A stretch of DNA of 64,000 nucleotides from Streptomyces spiralis (GTDB taxonomy: Bacteria; Actinomycetota; Actinomycetes; Streptomycetales; Streptomycetaceae). The position numbers and the translations under genes were made by a program. Every line of letters begins with the position of its first letter. Position 1 is the first letter of the stretch. Location of the stretch: NCBI RefSeq assembly GCF_014654675.1, contig NZ_BNBC01000013.1:1-64000 (forward strand), written 5' to 3'. This document shows, piece after piece, positions 7,652 through 17,517 of the stretch. The notes below the pieces were generated by a model, which had not been told where the DNA came from, searched no databases, and saw nothing but the letters and a program-made list of their open reading frames with translations.

Positions 7652-9310
7652 TCAGGCGGTTCTCAGCAGCGTCGCCAGGACCTCTCGCAGCACCCCCTCC
7701 GGGTCGGGTACGGCGCCCGCCGTGCGCCAGGCCACGAAGCCGTCCGGGCGGACCAGGACCGCGCCGTCGGCCGTGGTGCCATGGGTGCGCGCCCAGTCCG
7801 GTGCCTCCTCGCTCTCGGCGCCCCGGGCGTCGTACACCAGATCGGCGCCGGCATCCCCCCCGATGCGGTACGAGGCCAGGCGTACGCCCGTGTCCTCCGC
7901 GATCCGCTGGGCCGCCGCGTGCCATCCCGCTGCCGAGCGGGCGTCGCTGAGGAGGACCAGGGATCGTTCGTACAGGTCGAGGGTCGAGACGCGCTCGCCG
8001 TCGCGGCGCAGCCACATGTGGGGTGCGCGGCTGCCCGGTTCGCCGGTCAGGCGCATGCCCTCGGGGACGACCTCCTGACCGGGGGCGGCGCCGATGACCG
8101 CGCCGTGCGGGTAGCGGTAGCCGAGGACGACGTTGAGGATGCCGCCGCGCTTGCCGCCGCCCACGCCGGGGGCGGGGGCGAAGCCGGGGTGGCTGTGCTC
8201 GACGGAGCGGGCGGAGGCGCGGGCGCTGGTCGCCAGGGCCACCGGGCGGCGTTCGGTGTCGTAGGTGTCCAGCAGGCCGGGGCCCGCCCAGCCGTCGAGG
8301 ACGGCGGCGAGCTTCCAGGCGAGGTTGTGGGCGTCCTGGATGCCGGTGTTGGAGCCGAAGGCGCCGGTGGGGGACATCTCGTGCGCGGAGTCCCCGGCGA
8401 GGAGGACACGGCCGGAGCAGTAGCGGTCGGCGACGCGTTCGGCGGCGCGCCAGGAGGCCTTGCCGGTGATCTCGACGTCGAGGTCGGGGACGCCGATGGC
8501 GCGGCGGATGTGGCGCTGGAGGCGTTCCTCGGTGAACTCGTCGAGGGTTTCGCCCTGCTCGGGGTGCCAGGGGGCGTGGAAGACCCAGTGCTCCTTGTTG
8601 TCGACGGGGAGCAGGGCGCCGTCGGCGTCCGGATGGGTGAGGTAGCAGCAGATGAAGCGGCGCTCGCCCACGACGTCGGCGAGGAGTTTGGAGCGGAAGG
8701 TGACGCTGACGTTGGCGAACAGGTCGCCGGGGCCGGTCTGGCCGATGCCGAGGGCGCGGCGGACCGGGCTGCGCGGACCGTCGGCGGCGACGAGGTAGTC
8801 GGCGCGGACGGTGTAGCGCTCGTCGGTGGCGCGGTCGCGTACGACCGCGGTGACCGCCTCGCCGTCCTGTTCGAAACTCTCCAGCTCGTGGGAGTAGCGC
8901 AGGTCGCCGCCGAGGGTGCGGGCGCTCTCCAGCAGGACGGGTTCCAGGTCGTTCTGGCTGCACAGGCACCAGCCGGTGGGGCTGAAGCGGGCGAGGCCGC
9001 CGCCGGGGTCGATGTGCTTGAACAGCCATTCGCCGGCGTCCCCGACGAGTGTCGGGGTCTGCAGGATGCCGTGGTTGTCGGCGAGGAGCGATGCCGCGGT
9101 CTTGATGGCCCCTTCGATGCCGGCGACCCGGTACAGCTCCATCGTCCGTACGTTGTTGCCGCGTCCGCGTGGGTGGATGGAGGTGCCGGAGTGCCGCTCG
9201 ACCAACATGTGCGGCACGCGGAGGCGGCCGAGGAACAGCGAGGTGGACAGGCCCACCAGGGAGCCGCCGACGATGAGGACGGGTACCCGGTGGTCGGCTT
9301 CTTGGCGCAT
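7652..9310 (-). CDS. whiE-ORFVIII: aromatic polyketide FAD hydroxylase, whiE ORFVIII type
   Basis: A 552-residue class A flavoprotein monooxygenase that would hydroxylate the polycyclic spore-pigment intermediate. It shows the FAD loop GGSLVGL near residue 15, the DG motif (VAADGPRSPVRRALG) and the GD motif (LLAGDSAHEMSPTGAFGSNTGIQDAHNL). The ATG at 9310 was chosen over one 27 codons upstream because GGAGGC sits just ahead of it and FAD-binding residues follow at the usual distance. The C-terminal thioredoxin-like tail matches the PheA/TfdB-related polyketide hydroxylases. It is divergent from the rest of the cluster, as in the S. coelicolor whiE locus. Confidence 0.88.
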   Translation of the reverse strand: MRQEADHRVPVLIVGGSLVGLSTSLFLGRLRVPHMLVERHSGTSIHPRGRGNNVRTMELYRVAGIEGAIKTAASLLADNHGILQTPTLVGDAGEWLFKHIDPGGGLARFSPTGWCLCSQNDLEPVLLESARTLGGDLRYSHELESFEQDGEAVTAVVRDRATDERYTVRADYLVAADGPRSPVRRALGIGQTGPGDLFANVSVTFRSKLLADVVGERRFICCYLTHPDADGALLPVDNKEHWVFHAPWHPEQGETLDEFTEERLQRHIRRAIGVPDLDVEITGKASWRAAERVADRYCSGRVLLAGDSAHEMSPTGAFGSNTGIQDAHNLAWKLAAVLDGWAGPGLLDTYDTERRPVALATSARASARSVEHSHPGFAPAPGVGGGKRGGILNVVLGYRYPHGAVIGAAPGQEVVPEGMRLTGEPGSRAPHMWLRRDGERVSTLDLYERSLVLLSDARSAAGWHAAAQRIAEDTGVRLASYRIGGDAGADLVYDARGAESEEAPDWARTHGTTADGAVLVRPDGFVAWRTAGAVPDPEGVLREVLATLLRTA

Positions 9311-9603
9311 CGATGCCTCCAGGGCGGGGGTGCGGGATGTGGGCGGGCGGGATGCGGGGGTCCGCGTCCGCGGGCGCGTCGGAAGTTCCATGCCCGGCGG
9401 GGGACCGGTCCGCGTGCGTTCGCGGGCTCAATCACCCGTGTGATCACCCACGTGGTGCACACGAGTCGCGCGCGGATCGCACCCGGCACAGGATCGAGAT
9501 CACGCTGACGTCGCGTCATTCGTGGCCCGGCGTTCACCTTCCCTCCGACTCTCCGTCCGTCCGTCGCAGTTCGCCGAGCCCCCCGTCAAGGAGACGTACG
9601 CAG
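9311..9603. promoter_or_regulatory. divergent intergenic region of the spore pigment cluster
   Basis: The 293 bases separating the divergent hydroxylase gene and the main pigment operon must hold promoters for both directions. No clear -10/-35 pair was recognised. An imperfect palindrome at 9437-9463 has arms CGTGTG..CACC and GGTGCACACG around CACGT and could be an operator. A good ribosome site, AAGGAG at about 9588-9593, precedes the ORFI start. In S. coelicolor the two whiE promoters are developmentally controlled, one depending on the late sporulation sigma factor F; whether that holds here is inference. Confidence 0.5.
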
Positions 9604-10746
9604 ATGACCGCCATCTCTGAACGAGTTTCAGACCCGACCGAGCAGCAGGCCTCGAAACGTGTGTCCCAGTCCGTCTTCGACGGCTCCCGGCTCCGGGTCG
9701 TGCTGCTGGTGGACGTCTACGACGGCGCCCAGCAGCAGTTCCTGGAGGCGTACGAGGAGATGGGCAAGCAGGTCGCGTCCGTACCCGGGCATGTCAGCGA
9801 CCAGCTGTGCCAGTCGATCGAGAACCCCTCGCAGTGGCTCATCACCAGCGAGTGGGAGAGCGCGCCGCCGTTCCTCGCCTGGGTGAACAGCGAGGAGCAC
9901 GTGCGGATGGTGGAGCCGATGCACAGCTGCATCCGGGACACCCGGTCGCTGCGCTTCCACATCGTGCGGGAGACCGGCGGCGAGGAGGCGCGGTCCGCGT
10001 CCGGCGAGCGGCGGCTGCAGTCCTCCCCGCGGATCGGTGACGGGGTGATCCGGCACGCGCTCACCTTCACCGTGAAGCCGGGCAGCGAGCGGAAGGTCGC
10101 CGAGCTGCTCGCGAACTACAAGTCGCCCGAGGCTCGGGTCGACGACACCACCCGGCTGTGCCGCACCTCGCTGTTCATGCACGGCAACCGGGTCGTGCGC
10201 GCCATCGAGGTGCGCGGCGACCTGCTGGCGGCGCTGCGGCACGTGGCCCGGCAGCCGGAGATCCGGGCGGTCGAGGAGGCCATCAACCCGTATCTGGAGC
10301 AGCAACGGGACTTCCACGACCAGGAGTCCGTACGGGTGTTCTTCACCCGGGCGGCGCTGCCGGCCGTGCATCACGTGACGGGCGGTCAGGACATCGAGCA
10401 GGCCCAGCGGCACGCCCTGTACTACCCGGCCCGGACGGGCATGGGCATGCGGCTGGCCGAGCTGCTGGCGCGGCAGGACGAGCGGGCCGCGGACGACCCG
10501 CGCAGCCCGGTGCTGCAGAGCACGGTCTACGAGCGGGACGACGTGGTCGTACGGCTCATCGACGTCCGGGGCGGTCTGGACGCCGACCCGGCGGCCGCGC
10601 TGGGACTGCCGGACGCCGCGCAGGTGGCCGAGCTGACGACGCTGCTCGACGAGGGCGCCGCGAAGAAGGACGGCAACCTGTCCCGGCTGCTCACCCTCGC
10701 CCGCATGGACCTCATCACCGACCGCCGGTCCGCGCCGGAGGCCTGA
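9604..10746 (+). CDS. whiE-ORFI: SchA/CurD-like spore pigment protein (whiE ORFI)
   Basis: A 380-residue protein with an N-terminal ABM-like ferredoxin fold (about residues 30-120; RVVLLVDVYDGAQQQFLEAYE) followed by a duplicated SchA/CurD-like region (about 150-375). This family is found almost only in spore-pigment clusters; its exact reaction is not established, although the ABM fold suggests a monooxygenase or cyclase-like role on the polyketide. The ATG at 9604 has AAGGAG 10 bases upstream and is preferred over in-frame upstream starts lying inside the divergent promoter region. It is the first gene of the rightward pigment operon. The 87 bases downstream contain short GCCGACGC repeats. 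Confidence 0.88.
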   Translation: MTAISERVSDPTEQQASKRVSQSVFDGSRLRVVLLVDVYDGAQQQFLEAYEEMGKQVASVPGHVSDQLCQSIENPSQWLITSEWESAPPFLAWVNSEEHVRMVEPMHSCIRDTRSLRFHIVRETGGEEARSASGERRLQSSPRIGDGVIRHALTFTVKPGSERKVAELLANYKSPEARVDDTTRLCRTSLFMHGNRVVRAIEVRGDLLAALRHVARQPEIRAVEEAINPYLEQQRDFHDQESVRVFFTRAALPAVHHVTGGQDIEQAQRHALYYPARTGMGMRLAELLARQDERAADDPRSPVLQSTVYERDDVVVRLIDVRGGLDADPAAALGLPDAAQVAELTTLLDEGAAKKDGNLSRLLTLARMDLITDRRSAPEA

Positions 10747-10833
10747 GTCCGTGCGGGCCGGCGCGAGCCGGCACCGACGCCGACGCAGGCCGACGCCGAC
10801 GCAAGCCGACGTACCACACCACCGGAGGATGAC

Positions 10834-11298
10834 GTGATCAAACCCCGACCCAGAATCGTGGATCTCAGCGAGGTCGAGCCCAACGTCAGGCGCGGAGGCG
10901 ATCTGCGCGCCATGCTCACCCCGGCCACGGTCGGCTCCACCAGCGGCTTCATGGGCGTGGCCATCGTGCAGCCCGGCGACCGCATCGGTGAGCACTACCA
11001 CCCCTACTCCGAGGAGTTCGTGTACGTCGTCTGCGGCGAGCTGGAGGTGGACCTGGACGGCGACCCGCATGCCCTGCGGCCGGAACAGGGTCTGATGATC
11101 CCGGCGTACATGCGGCACCGGTTCCGCAACGTGGGCAAGGTGGAGGCGCGGATCGTGTTCCACCTCGGGCCGCTGGCGCCGCGCCCACAGCTGGGCCATG
11201 TGGACACCGAGGGCACGGAGACGGTTCCGGTCGCGGCCGGGGCCGTGCAGGCCGAGGCGGCCGGTCAGGAGCCCGATACGGCAGAGGTCCGGTCATGA
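10834..11298 (+). CDS. whiE-ORFII: cupin protein of the spore pigment cluster (whiE ORFII)
   Basis: A 154-residue single-domain cupin. The GTG start at 10834 follows GGAGG by five bases. The first cupin motif is visible as HYHPYSEEF with two His and a Glu near residues 53-60, and the second as [10 protein letters not shown] near 90, so a bound metal is likely. WhiE ORFII homologues (CurC, SchB types) are required for correct pigment formation and are presumed to assist cyclisation or oxidation of the nascent chain. The C-terminal 30 residues are Ala/Gly/Glu rich and probably flexible. The stop overlaps the KS start as ATGA, showing translational coupling. Confidence 0.88.
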   Translation: MIKPRPRIVDLSEVEPNVRRGGDLRAMLTPATVGSTSGFMGVAIVQPGDRIGEHYHPYSEEFVYVVCGELEVDLDGDPHALRPEQGLMIPAYMRHRFRNVGKVEARIVFHLGPLAPRPQLGHVDTEGTETVPVAAGAVQAEAAGQEPDTAEVRS

Positions 11299-12563
11299 CC
11301 AGGCGGGTCGCGGTCACGGGCATAGGCATCGTGGCGCCGGGCGGGATCGGCGCCCGCGCGTTCTGGGACCTGCTGGCGAACGGGCGCACCGCGACGCGGG
11401 GCATCACCTTCTTCGACCCGGCCGGTCTGCGGTCCCGGATAGCCGCCGAGTGCGACTTCGATCCGGTGGCCCTGGGGCTGGACGGGGAGCAGGTGGCGCG
11501 CTGCGACCGCTACATACAGTTCGCGCTGGTCGCCGGGGCGGAGGCGGTACGGGACTCCGGGCTGGACCTCGCCGGGGAGAATCCCTGGCGGATCGGGGTC
11601 TCCCTGGGCACCGCGGTGGGCGGCACGACCCGGCTGGAGAACGACTACGTGCTGGTCAGCCACGGCGGTGAGCGCTGGGACGTGGACCATGAGCGGGCTC
11701 GGCCCCATCTGGAGCGGGCGTTCACGCCGAGCACGCTGGCCTCGACGGTGGCCGAGCGGTTCGGGGTGCGCGGGCCGGTGCAGACGGTCTCCACGGGCTG
11801 CACCTCCGGCCTGGACGCCGTCGGGTACGCCCTGCACACGGTGGAGGAGGGCCGGGCCGACATCTGCATAGCCGGGGCCTCGGACTCGCCGATATCCCCG
11901 ATCACGATGGCGTGCTTCGACGCGATCAAGGCCACGTCCCCGAACAACGACGACCCGGCGCACGCCTCCCGGCCCTTCGACAACGACCGTGACGGGTTCG
12001 TCATGGGCGAGGGCGGCGCGGTGCTGGTGCTGGAGGAGCTGGAGCACGCCAGGGCCCGGGGCGCCCACGTCTACTGCGAGTTGAGCGGCTACGCCACCTT
12101 CGGCAACGCCTACCACATGACCGGTCTGACCAGTGAGGGCCTGGAGATGGCGCGGGCGATCGAGGCCGCCCTCGACCATGCCCGGCTGGACGGCACCGCG
12201 ATCGACTACGTCAACGCGCACGGCTCCGGCACCCGTCAGAACGACCGGCACGAGACGGCCGCGGTGAAGCGGGCACTGGGCCGGCACGCCTACGACACGC
12301 CCATGAGCTCCATCAAGTCGATGGTGGGGCACTCACTGGGGGCGATCGGGGCGATCGAGGTGGTGGCGTGCGTGCTGGCGCTGGCCCACCAGGCGGTCCC
12401 GCCGACCGCGAACTACGAGACACCCGACCCCGAGTGCGACCTGGACTACGTCCCGCAGGTGGCGCGTGAGCGGAAGCTCGACGCGGTGCTCTCCGTGGGC
12501 AGTGGGTTCGGCGGTTTCCAGTCCGCGGTGATCCTGACCCGGCCGAGGGAGAAGGCACGATGA
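11295..12563 (+). CDS. whiE-ORFIII: type II PKS ketosynthase alpha subunit (whiE ORFIII)
   Basis: A 422-residue KS-alpha that performs the decarboxylative condensations of the minimal type II PKS. The catalytic set is complete: Cys169 in [11 protein letters not shown], His309 in NAHGSGT, Lys341 and His346 in [11 protein letters not shown]. It forms a heterodimer with the next gene product, with which its gene overlaps by four bases (ATGA), and it is coupled in the same way to the cupin upstream. Gene order and the companion genes place it with spore-pigment KSs, which make a long (C24 in S. coelicolor) polyketide, rather than antibiotic KSs. No acyltransferase is encoded nearby; malonyl transfer would come from fatty acid synthesis. 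Confidence 0.95.
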   Translation: MTRRVAVTGIGIVAPGGIGARAFWDLLANGRTATRGITFFDPAGLRSRIAAECDFDPVALGLDGEQVARCDRYIQFALVAGAEAVRDSGLDLAGENPWRIGVSLGTAVGGTTRLENDYVLVSHGGERWDVDHERARPHLERAFTPSTLASTVAERFGVRGPVQTVSTGCTSGLDAVGYALHTVEEGRADICIAGASDSPISPITMACFDAIKATSPNNDDPAHASRPFDNDRDGFVMGEGGAVLVLEELEHARARGAHVYCELSGYATFGNAYHMTGLTSEGLEMARAIEAALDHARLDGTAIDYVNAHGSGTRQNDRHETAAVKRALGRHAYDTPMSSIKSMVGHSLGAIGAIEVVACVLALAHQAVPPTANYETPDPECDLDYVPQVARERKLDAVLSVGSGFGGFQSAVILTRPREKAR

Positions 12564-13807
12564 GCGCACCCCGTCAACGGCGGGCGGCCGTCACCGGTAT
12601 CGGTGTCGTGGCGCCCAACGGAACGAGTACCGAGACCTTCTGGAAGGCCACTCAGGAGGGCGTCAGCGTCCTGGACCGGGTGACCCGGGAGGGCTGTGAG
12701 CACCTGCCGCTGAAGGTGGCCGGCGAGGTGCGGTCCTTCGATCCGGCAGCGGCGGTCGAGGAGCGCCTGCTCGTCCAGACCGACCGGTTCACGCACTTCG
12801 CGATGGCCGCGGCCGACGCCGCCCTGGAGGACGCCCGGCTGGGCCGGTCGGACACCGAGGGGGCGCCGTACGAGGCGGGCGTGGTGACGGCGGCCGGCTC
12901 CGGTGGCGGCGAGTTCGGCCAGCGGGAGCTGCAGAAGCTGTGGGGCCAGGGCCGCCGCTACGTGGGTCCGTGGCAGTCGATCGCCTGGTTCTACGCGGCC
13001 AGCACGGGCCAGATCTCCATCCGGCGGGGCTTCAAGGGGCCTTGCTCGGTGGTGGCCGCCGACGAGGCGGGCGGCGTGGACGCCCTGGCACACGCGGCCC
13101 GGGCGGTGCGGCGCGGCACGGACGTGATCGTGGCCGGCGCGACCGAGGCGCCGCTGGCCCCGTACTCGATGGTGTGCCAGCTCGGTTATCCGGAGCTGAG
13201 CGCGGTGACGGACCCGGGGCGCGCGTACCGGCCGTTCACCGAGGGGGCGTGCGGGTTCGTGCCCGCCGAGGGCGGCGCGATGCTCGTGGTGGAGGAGGCG
13301 GGCGCGGCCCGGGAGCGGGGTGTGCCCGTGCGGGCCACCGTCGCCGGGCACGCGGCGACCTTCACCGGCGCATCCCGCTGGGAGCTGTCCCGGCAGGGGC
13401 TGGCGGAGGCGATCCGCGGGGCCCTGGCGGAGGCCGGCTGCGCACCGGAGGAGGTCGACGTGGTCTTCGCCGACGCCCTCGGTGTACCCGAGGCGGACCG
13501 GGCGGAGGCCCAGGCCATCGCCGACGCGCTCGGCGCCCACGGCCGGCGGGTGCCGGTGACGGCGCCCAAGACGGGCACGGGCCGGGCGTACTGCGCGGCA
13601 CCCGTGCTGGACACGGCGGCGGCCGTGCTCGCGATGGAGCACGGGCTGATCCCGCCCACCCCGAATGTCGCCGACATCTGCCATGACCTCGACCTGGTGA
13701 CCGGTGGTGCCCGCGCCGCGCGGGTGCGTACGGCGCTGGTTCTCAGCCGGGGACTCATGGGCTCGAACTCGGCGCTGGTGCTGCGGCACGGCGGCGTGGA
13801 CGAGTGA
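12560..13807 (+). CDS. whiE-ORFIV: type II PKS chain length factor, KS-beta (whiE ORFIV)
   Basis: A 415-residue KS-beta/chain length factor, partner of the preceding KS. The active-site Cys of KSs is absent. At the place where most antibiotic CLFs carry a Gln in AEQAGG, the sequence is AADEAGG with Glu169. The thiolase fold is otherwise intact ([12 protein letters not shown] at the start, [15 protein letters not shown] in the middle). CLFs set chain length and help malonyl-ACP decarboxylation, so the Gln-to-Glu change bears on priming. The start overlaps the KS stop (ATGA). A 96-base gap with CGGGG-rich sequence separates it from the ACP gene. Confidence 0.93.
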   Translation: MSAPRQRRAAVTGIGVVAPNGTSTETFWKATQEGVSVLDRVTREGCEHLPLKVAGEVRSFDPAAAVEERLLVQTDRFTHFAMAAADAALEDARLGRSDTEGAPYEAGVVTAAGSGGGEFGQRELQKLWGQGRRYVGPWQSIAWFYAASTGQISIRRGFKGPCSVVAADEAGGVDALAHAARAVRRGTDVIVAGATEAPLAPYSMVCQLGYPELSAVTDPGRAYRPFTEGACGFVPAEGGAMLVVEEAGAARERGVPVRATVAGHAATFTGASRWELSRQGLAEAIRGALAEAGCAPEEVDVVFADALGVPEADRAEAQAIADALGAHGRRVPVTAPKTGTGRAYCAAPVLDTAAAVLAMEHGLIPPTPNVADICHDLDLVTGGARAARVRTALVLSRGLMGSNSALVLRHGGVDE

Positions 13808-13903
13808 GCCTGACTACCGCCGCCCCGTAGCGGGGCGGCGGGGGAGACCGGACGCCGCCGAACCGATCGGGGGCGGCCGGGGAGCAACAAGGAGAGGAAC
13901 CGC

Positions 13904-14646
<743 letters not shown>

Positions 14647-14695
14647 GCCGCACCGGACGACGACCGAGCCGCACCGGACGACAGGAGAAACGTTC

Positions 14696-15028
14696 ATGCA
14701 CCAGGCCCTGATCGTGGCCCGGATGGCACCGGGGTCGGCCCCGGACATCGCGAAGATCTTCGAGGAGTCCGACCGGGGGGAGCTGCCGCACCTGGTCGGC
14801 GTCACCCGGCGCAGCCTCTTCCAGTTCGGCGATGTGTACATGCACCTCGTCGAGGCCGATCGGGACCCGGGCCCGGCCATCGCCAAGGTGGCGGGCCACC
14901 CCGAGTTCCGGGGCATCAGCGAACGGCTGTCGGCGTACGTCAGCGCGTACGACCCCGAGACATGGCGCTCGCCGAAGGACGCCATGGCGCACCGCTTCTA
15001 CGTCTGGGAGCGCGACGGCCACGGCTGA
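14696..15028 (+). CDS. whiE-ORFVII: TcmI-like polyketide cyclase (whiE ORFVII)
   Basis: A 110-residue protein of the TcmI/SRPBCC-unrelated ferredoxin-like cyclase family, which closes later rings of aromatic polyketides. The start MHQALIVARM is preceded by AGGAGAAA. Conserved features include RRSLFQFGDVYMHLVEAD in the middle, and the PEFRGIS and YDPETWRSPKDAMA segments near the C-terminus. It is the last gene of the rightward pigment operon and converges on the O-methyltransferase gene with a strong hairpin between. Confidence 0.9.
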   Translation: MHQALIVARMAPGSAPDIAKIFEESDRGELPHLVGVTRRSLFQFGDVYMHLVEADRDPGPAIAKVAGHPEFRGISERLSAYVSAYDPETWRSPKDAMAHRFYVWERDGHG

Positions 15029-15052
15029 CGCCGTCGTACGACGGACGGACAA

Positions 15053-15090
15053 CGGCCGCCGGACCCGCGATGCCGCGGGCCCGGCGGCCG
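15053..15090. terminator. bidirectional hairpin terminator
   Basis: An inverted repeat with about 17-base arms (CGGCCGCCGG... and its complement) around a short ATG loop, one mismatch, lies between the convergent cyclase and methyltransferase genes. Its GC-rich stem without a U tract is usual for Streptomyces terminators. Confidence 0.75.
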
Positions 15091-15112
15091 TCGCCGGGAG
15101 TGCCGCCGCCGG

Positions 15113-16141
15113 TCAGGCGGGGACGGTGCAGTCGAAGGCGTGCAGGTAGGGGTTGACGGGACTGATGTCGTCGATGACCAGGCCCGCCGCCTCCAGCCGG
15201 CTCACCATGGATTCGGTGGTGTGCTTGGCGCCGCCGACGTTGAGCAGCAGCAGCAGGTCCATGGCGGTGCTGAACCGCATCGACGGGGTGTCGTCGACGA
15301 GGTTCTCGATGACCACGACCCGCGCCTTGGGGCCGCCCGCCTCCATGACGTTGCGCAGACAGCGGGCGGTGGAGGCGTCGTCCCACTCCAGGATGTTCTT
15401 GATGATGTAGGCGTCGGCCCGGACCGGGACGGCCTCGCGGCAGTCGCCGGCCACGATGCTCACCCGGTCGGCGAGGGCGCCGCCCGGCATCAGCCGCGGG
15501 TCGGCGTGGTCCACCACACGCGGCAGGTCCATCAGGGTGCCGCGCATGTGCGGGTACTTCTCCAGCAGACAGGCCACCACGTGCCCCTGGCCGCCGCCGA
15601 TGTCGGCGACCGAGGCGGCCCCGGACAGGTCCAGGAGTTCGGCCACGTCCCGGGCGGACTGCTTGCTGGAGGTGGTCATGGCCCGGTTGAAGACGTCCGC
15701 CGACTCGGGGGCGTCCTCGTTGAGGTAGACGAAGAACTCCTTGCCGTACAGGTCCTCGACGACGTTGCGGCCGGTGCGGACCGCCTCGTCCAGCTTGGGC
15801 CAGGCGTCCCAGGTCCACGGCTCGGTGCACCACAGGCAGATGTTCCGCAGGCTGTGGGGGTCGTCCTCGCGCAGCAGCCGGGACATGTCGGTGTGCGCGA
15901 AGGTGCCGTCCGGGCGCTCGGTGAAGACGCCGTAGCAGGTCAGCGCCCGCAGCAGCCGGCGCAGCGGCTTGGGTTCGGTCTTCACCGCGGCGGCGAGGTC
16001 CTCCACGGCGGTGGGGGTGTCCCCGAGGGCGTCGGCGACGCCCAGCCGGGCGGCGGCGCGGAGGGCGGCGGCACAGGCCGCCCCGAACGCGAGCTCCCTG
16101 AGCCGCATGGACGGCGGTGGGGCGGTGTGAGCGGTCGTCAT
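15113..16141 (-). CDS. polyketide O-methyltransferase (Methyltransf_2 family)
   Basis: A 342-residue SAM-dependent O-methyltransferase of the acetylserotonin/hydroxyindole O-methyltransferase type. An N-terminal dimerisation and winged-helix part (about 1-110) precedes the catalytic domain with the SAM loop VADIGGGQGHVVACLL near 180, then DLPRVVDHA and GDCREAVP. Relatives methylate phenolic hydroxyls of aromatic polyketides, for example in tetracenomycin and mithramycin pathways. It is convergent with, and directly beside, the pigment operon, so a methylated spore pigment is plausible. The original S. coelicolor eight-gene whiE set, as I recall it, does not include this gene. Confidence 0.85.
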   Translation of the reverse strand: MTTAHTAPPPSMRLRELAFGAACAAALRAAARLGVADALGDTPTAVEDLAAAVKTEPKPLRRLLRALTCYGVFTERPDGTFAHTDMSRLLREDDPHSLRNICLWCTEPWTWDAWPKLDEAVRTGRNVVEDLYGKEFFVYLNEDAPESADVFNRAMTTSSKQSARDVAELLDLSGAASVADIGGGQGHVVACLLEKYPHMRGTLMDLPRVVDHADPRLMPGGALADRVSIVAGDCREAVPVRADAYIIKNILEWDDASTARCLRNVMEAGGPKARVVVIENLVDDTPSMRFSTAMDLLLLLNVGGAKHTTESMVSRLEAAGLVIDDISPVNPYLHAFDCTVPA

Positions 16142-16267
16142 GCCGCCTTCCTTCCTACTGGCTTCTCGGTCCCGCGAAGGGTGTGCGGGGGCTACGGGTG
16201 AGGGCGCGGGGCCTGCGGGTTGCGGCGCGGGCCTACGGCTTGGGGCTCGGTGCCTGCGGGTTGCGGC

Positions 16268-17329
16268 TCAGCACAGCCCGGTCGGCTTGGACGCCCGGCA
16301 GAAGTTGTGGGCGAAGGCGTTGCCGCGCTTGGCGGTCTCCTGGTTGATCAGGTCGGCGGGGGAGTTGTCGCGCAGCGAGTTGTCCCGGATCCGGTTGTTG
16401 TCGTTGGTGGCCCCGACGAAGCTCTTGAAGAGCACGATGCCGCCCGACAGCGGGGAGGTGCCGGAGTTACCGGTCACCTCGTTGCCGGTGACGTCGGTCT
16501 TCTCCGCACCGGTCAGGACGATGCCCGAGCCCTGGAGGAAGGGCAGCCGCTCGGTCTTGGCGCAGTACTTGTTGTTCTTCACGACCCGGTTGCCGCGCAC
16601 GGTCAGCGCGCCCGCCTTCGGCTTGTTCTCGTCGCCGACGACGAAGACGCCCGCGCAGTTGCCGGTGATGTCGTTGGAGGTGACGGTCAGGTTCCGCAGC
16701 CGGCGGACGGTGACGCCGATCCGGTTGTTCTCCATGCGGTTGCTGGTGATCAGCGTGCCTTTGGTGTCGGTGGCGCCCTGTTCGGCGGTGATCGTGTTGG
16801 CCAGGAAGATGCCCGCGTCCCCGCTGTTCCGGACGGCGTTCTCCCGGTACGCGCTGTGCTGGGAGCGCTCCTCGGCGAGGCCCCACACGGCGTTCTTCTC
16901 GGCGGTGACGCGCCGTACGGTCAGCCCGTCGGTGCCCACGGCGAGCACCCCGGCGCGGGAGAAGCCCGTCACCTTCAGATCGGAGACGGTGACACCCTTG
17001 AGCAGCTTGGTCTTGGTGCCGGAGACGCAGATGCCGTTGCCGCGCTTGCCGCAGTCGTCCGTGGCCTTCGGCGCCGGCTTGAGGACGGTGGCGTTGCCCA
17101 TGCCGCGCAGGATCAGGCCGGGCGTCGTCACCTTGACGCTCTGGTGGTAGGTGCCGGGCAGCACGAGCACGGTGTCGCCCGACTTGGCGGCGTCCACCGC
17201 CTTCTGAATCGATTCTCCGGGGTGCACCATGTGCGTCCGCTGCCCCCCCGACTCCGGAGACGCGGCGGCGACGCAGGAAGCGACGAGCGCTGCCGAACTC
17301 ACGAGCAAGACGATATGGCGTTTCTTCAT
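16268..17329 (-). CDS. right-handed beta-helix repeat lipoprotein
   Basis: A 353-residue exported protein. From the ATG at 17329 it begins MKKRHIVLLVSSAALVASC, a signal peptide with a VASC lipobox, so it is probably membrane-anchored outside the cell. The mature part starts with the Gly-Glu-Ser-Ile-Gln-Lys-Ala-Val pattern typical of pectate-lyase-like helices, followed by many NosD/PbH1-type turns rich in N, G and V (ITSNRMENNRIGV, VTSNDITGNCAGVF). No catalytic pectate lyase residues were recognised. Paired cysteines occur at several places. It lies next to the pigment methyltransferase, transcribed in the same direction, with 126 bases of GGGCCT-type degenerate repeats between. A role on the spore or cell surface is only a guess. 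Confidence 0.75.
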   Translation of the reverse strand: MKKRHIVLLVSSAALVASCVAAASPESGGQRTHMVHPGESIQKAVDAAKSGDTVLVLPGTYHQSVKVTTPGLILRGMGNATVLKPAPKATDDCGKRGNGICVSGTKTKLLKGVTVSDLKVTGFSRAGVLAVGTDGLTVRRVTAEKNAVWGLAEERSQHSAYRENAVRNSGDAGIFLANTITAEQGATDTKGTLITSNRMENNRIGVTVRRLRNLTVTSNDITGNCAGVFVVGDENKPKAGALTVRGNRVVKNNKYCAKTERLPFLQGSGIVLTGAEKTDVTGNEVTGNSGTSPLSGGIVLFKSFVGATNDNNRIRDNSLRDNSPADLINQETAKRGNAFAHNFCRASKPTGLC

Positions 17330-17517
17330 ATTCTGTACGCTATGACCCGATAAGCCGCCAGGCTGGGGCATGGGCCGTCCGAGGGCGTGTCGCGGGCGCG
17401 TGCGGGTGCGCGCAGGCGCGTGAGGGAGCGTACGAGCGCGCAGGGGGGCGTACGCGAGCAACGGGCGCGCAGGTGCGGTGAGGTGCGCAGGGCGCGGGTG
17501 AGGTGCGCAGGACGCCG

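Noticed and set aside
7116..9431. Very long Arg/Pro-rich open frame on the minus strand
   Set aside because: It is the shadow of the hydroxylase and stress-protein genes in another frame; its composition is not that of a folded protein.
17372..17517. Small gene in the GC-rich stretch before the beta-helix gene
   Set aside because: The stretch is made of GCGCAGG-type repeats with no ribosome site or protein-like frame.
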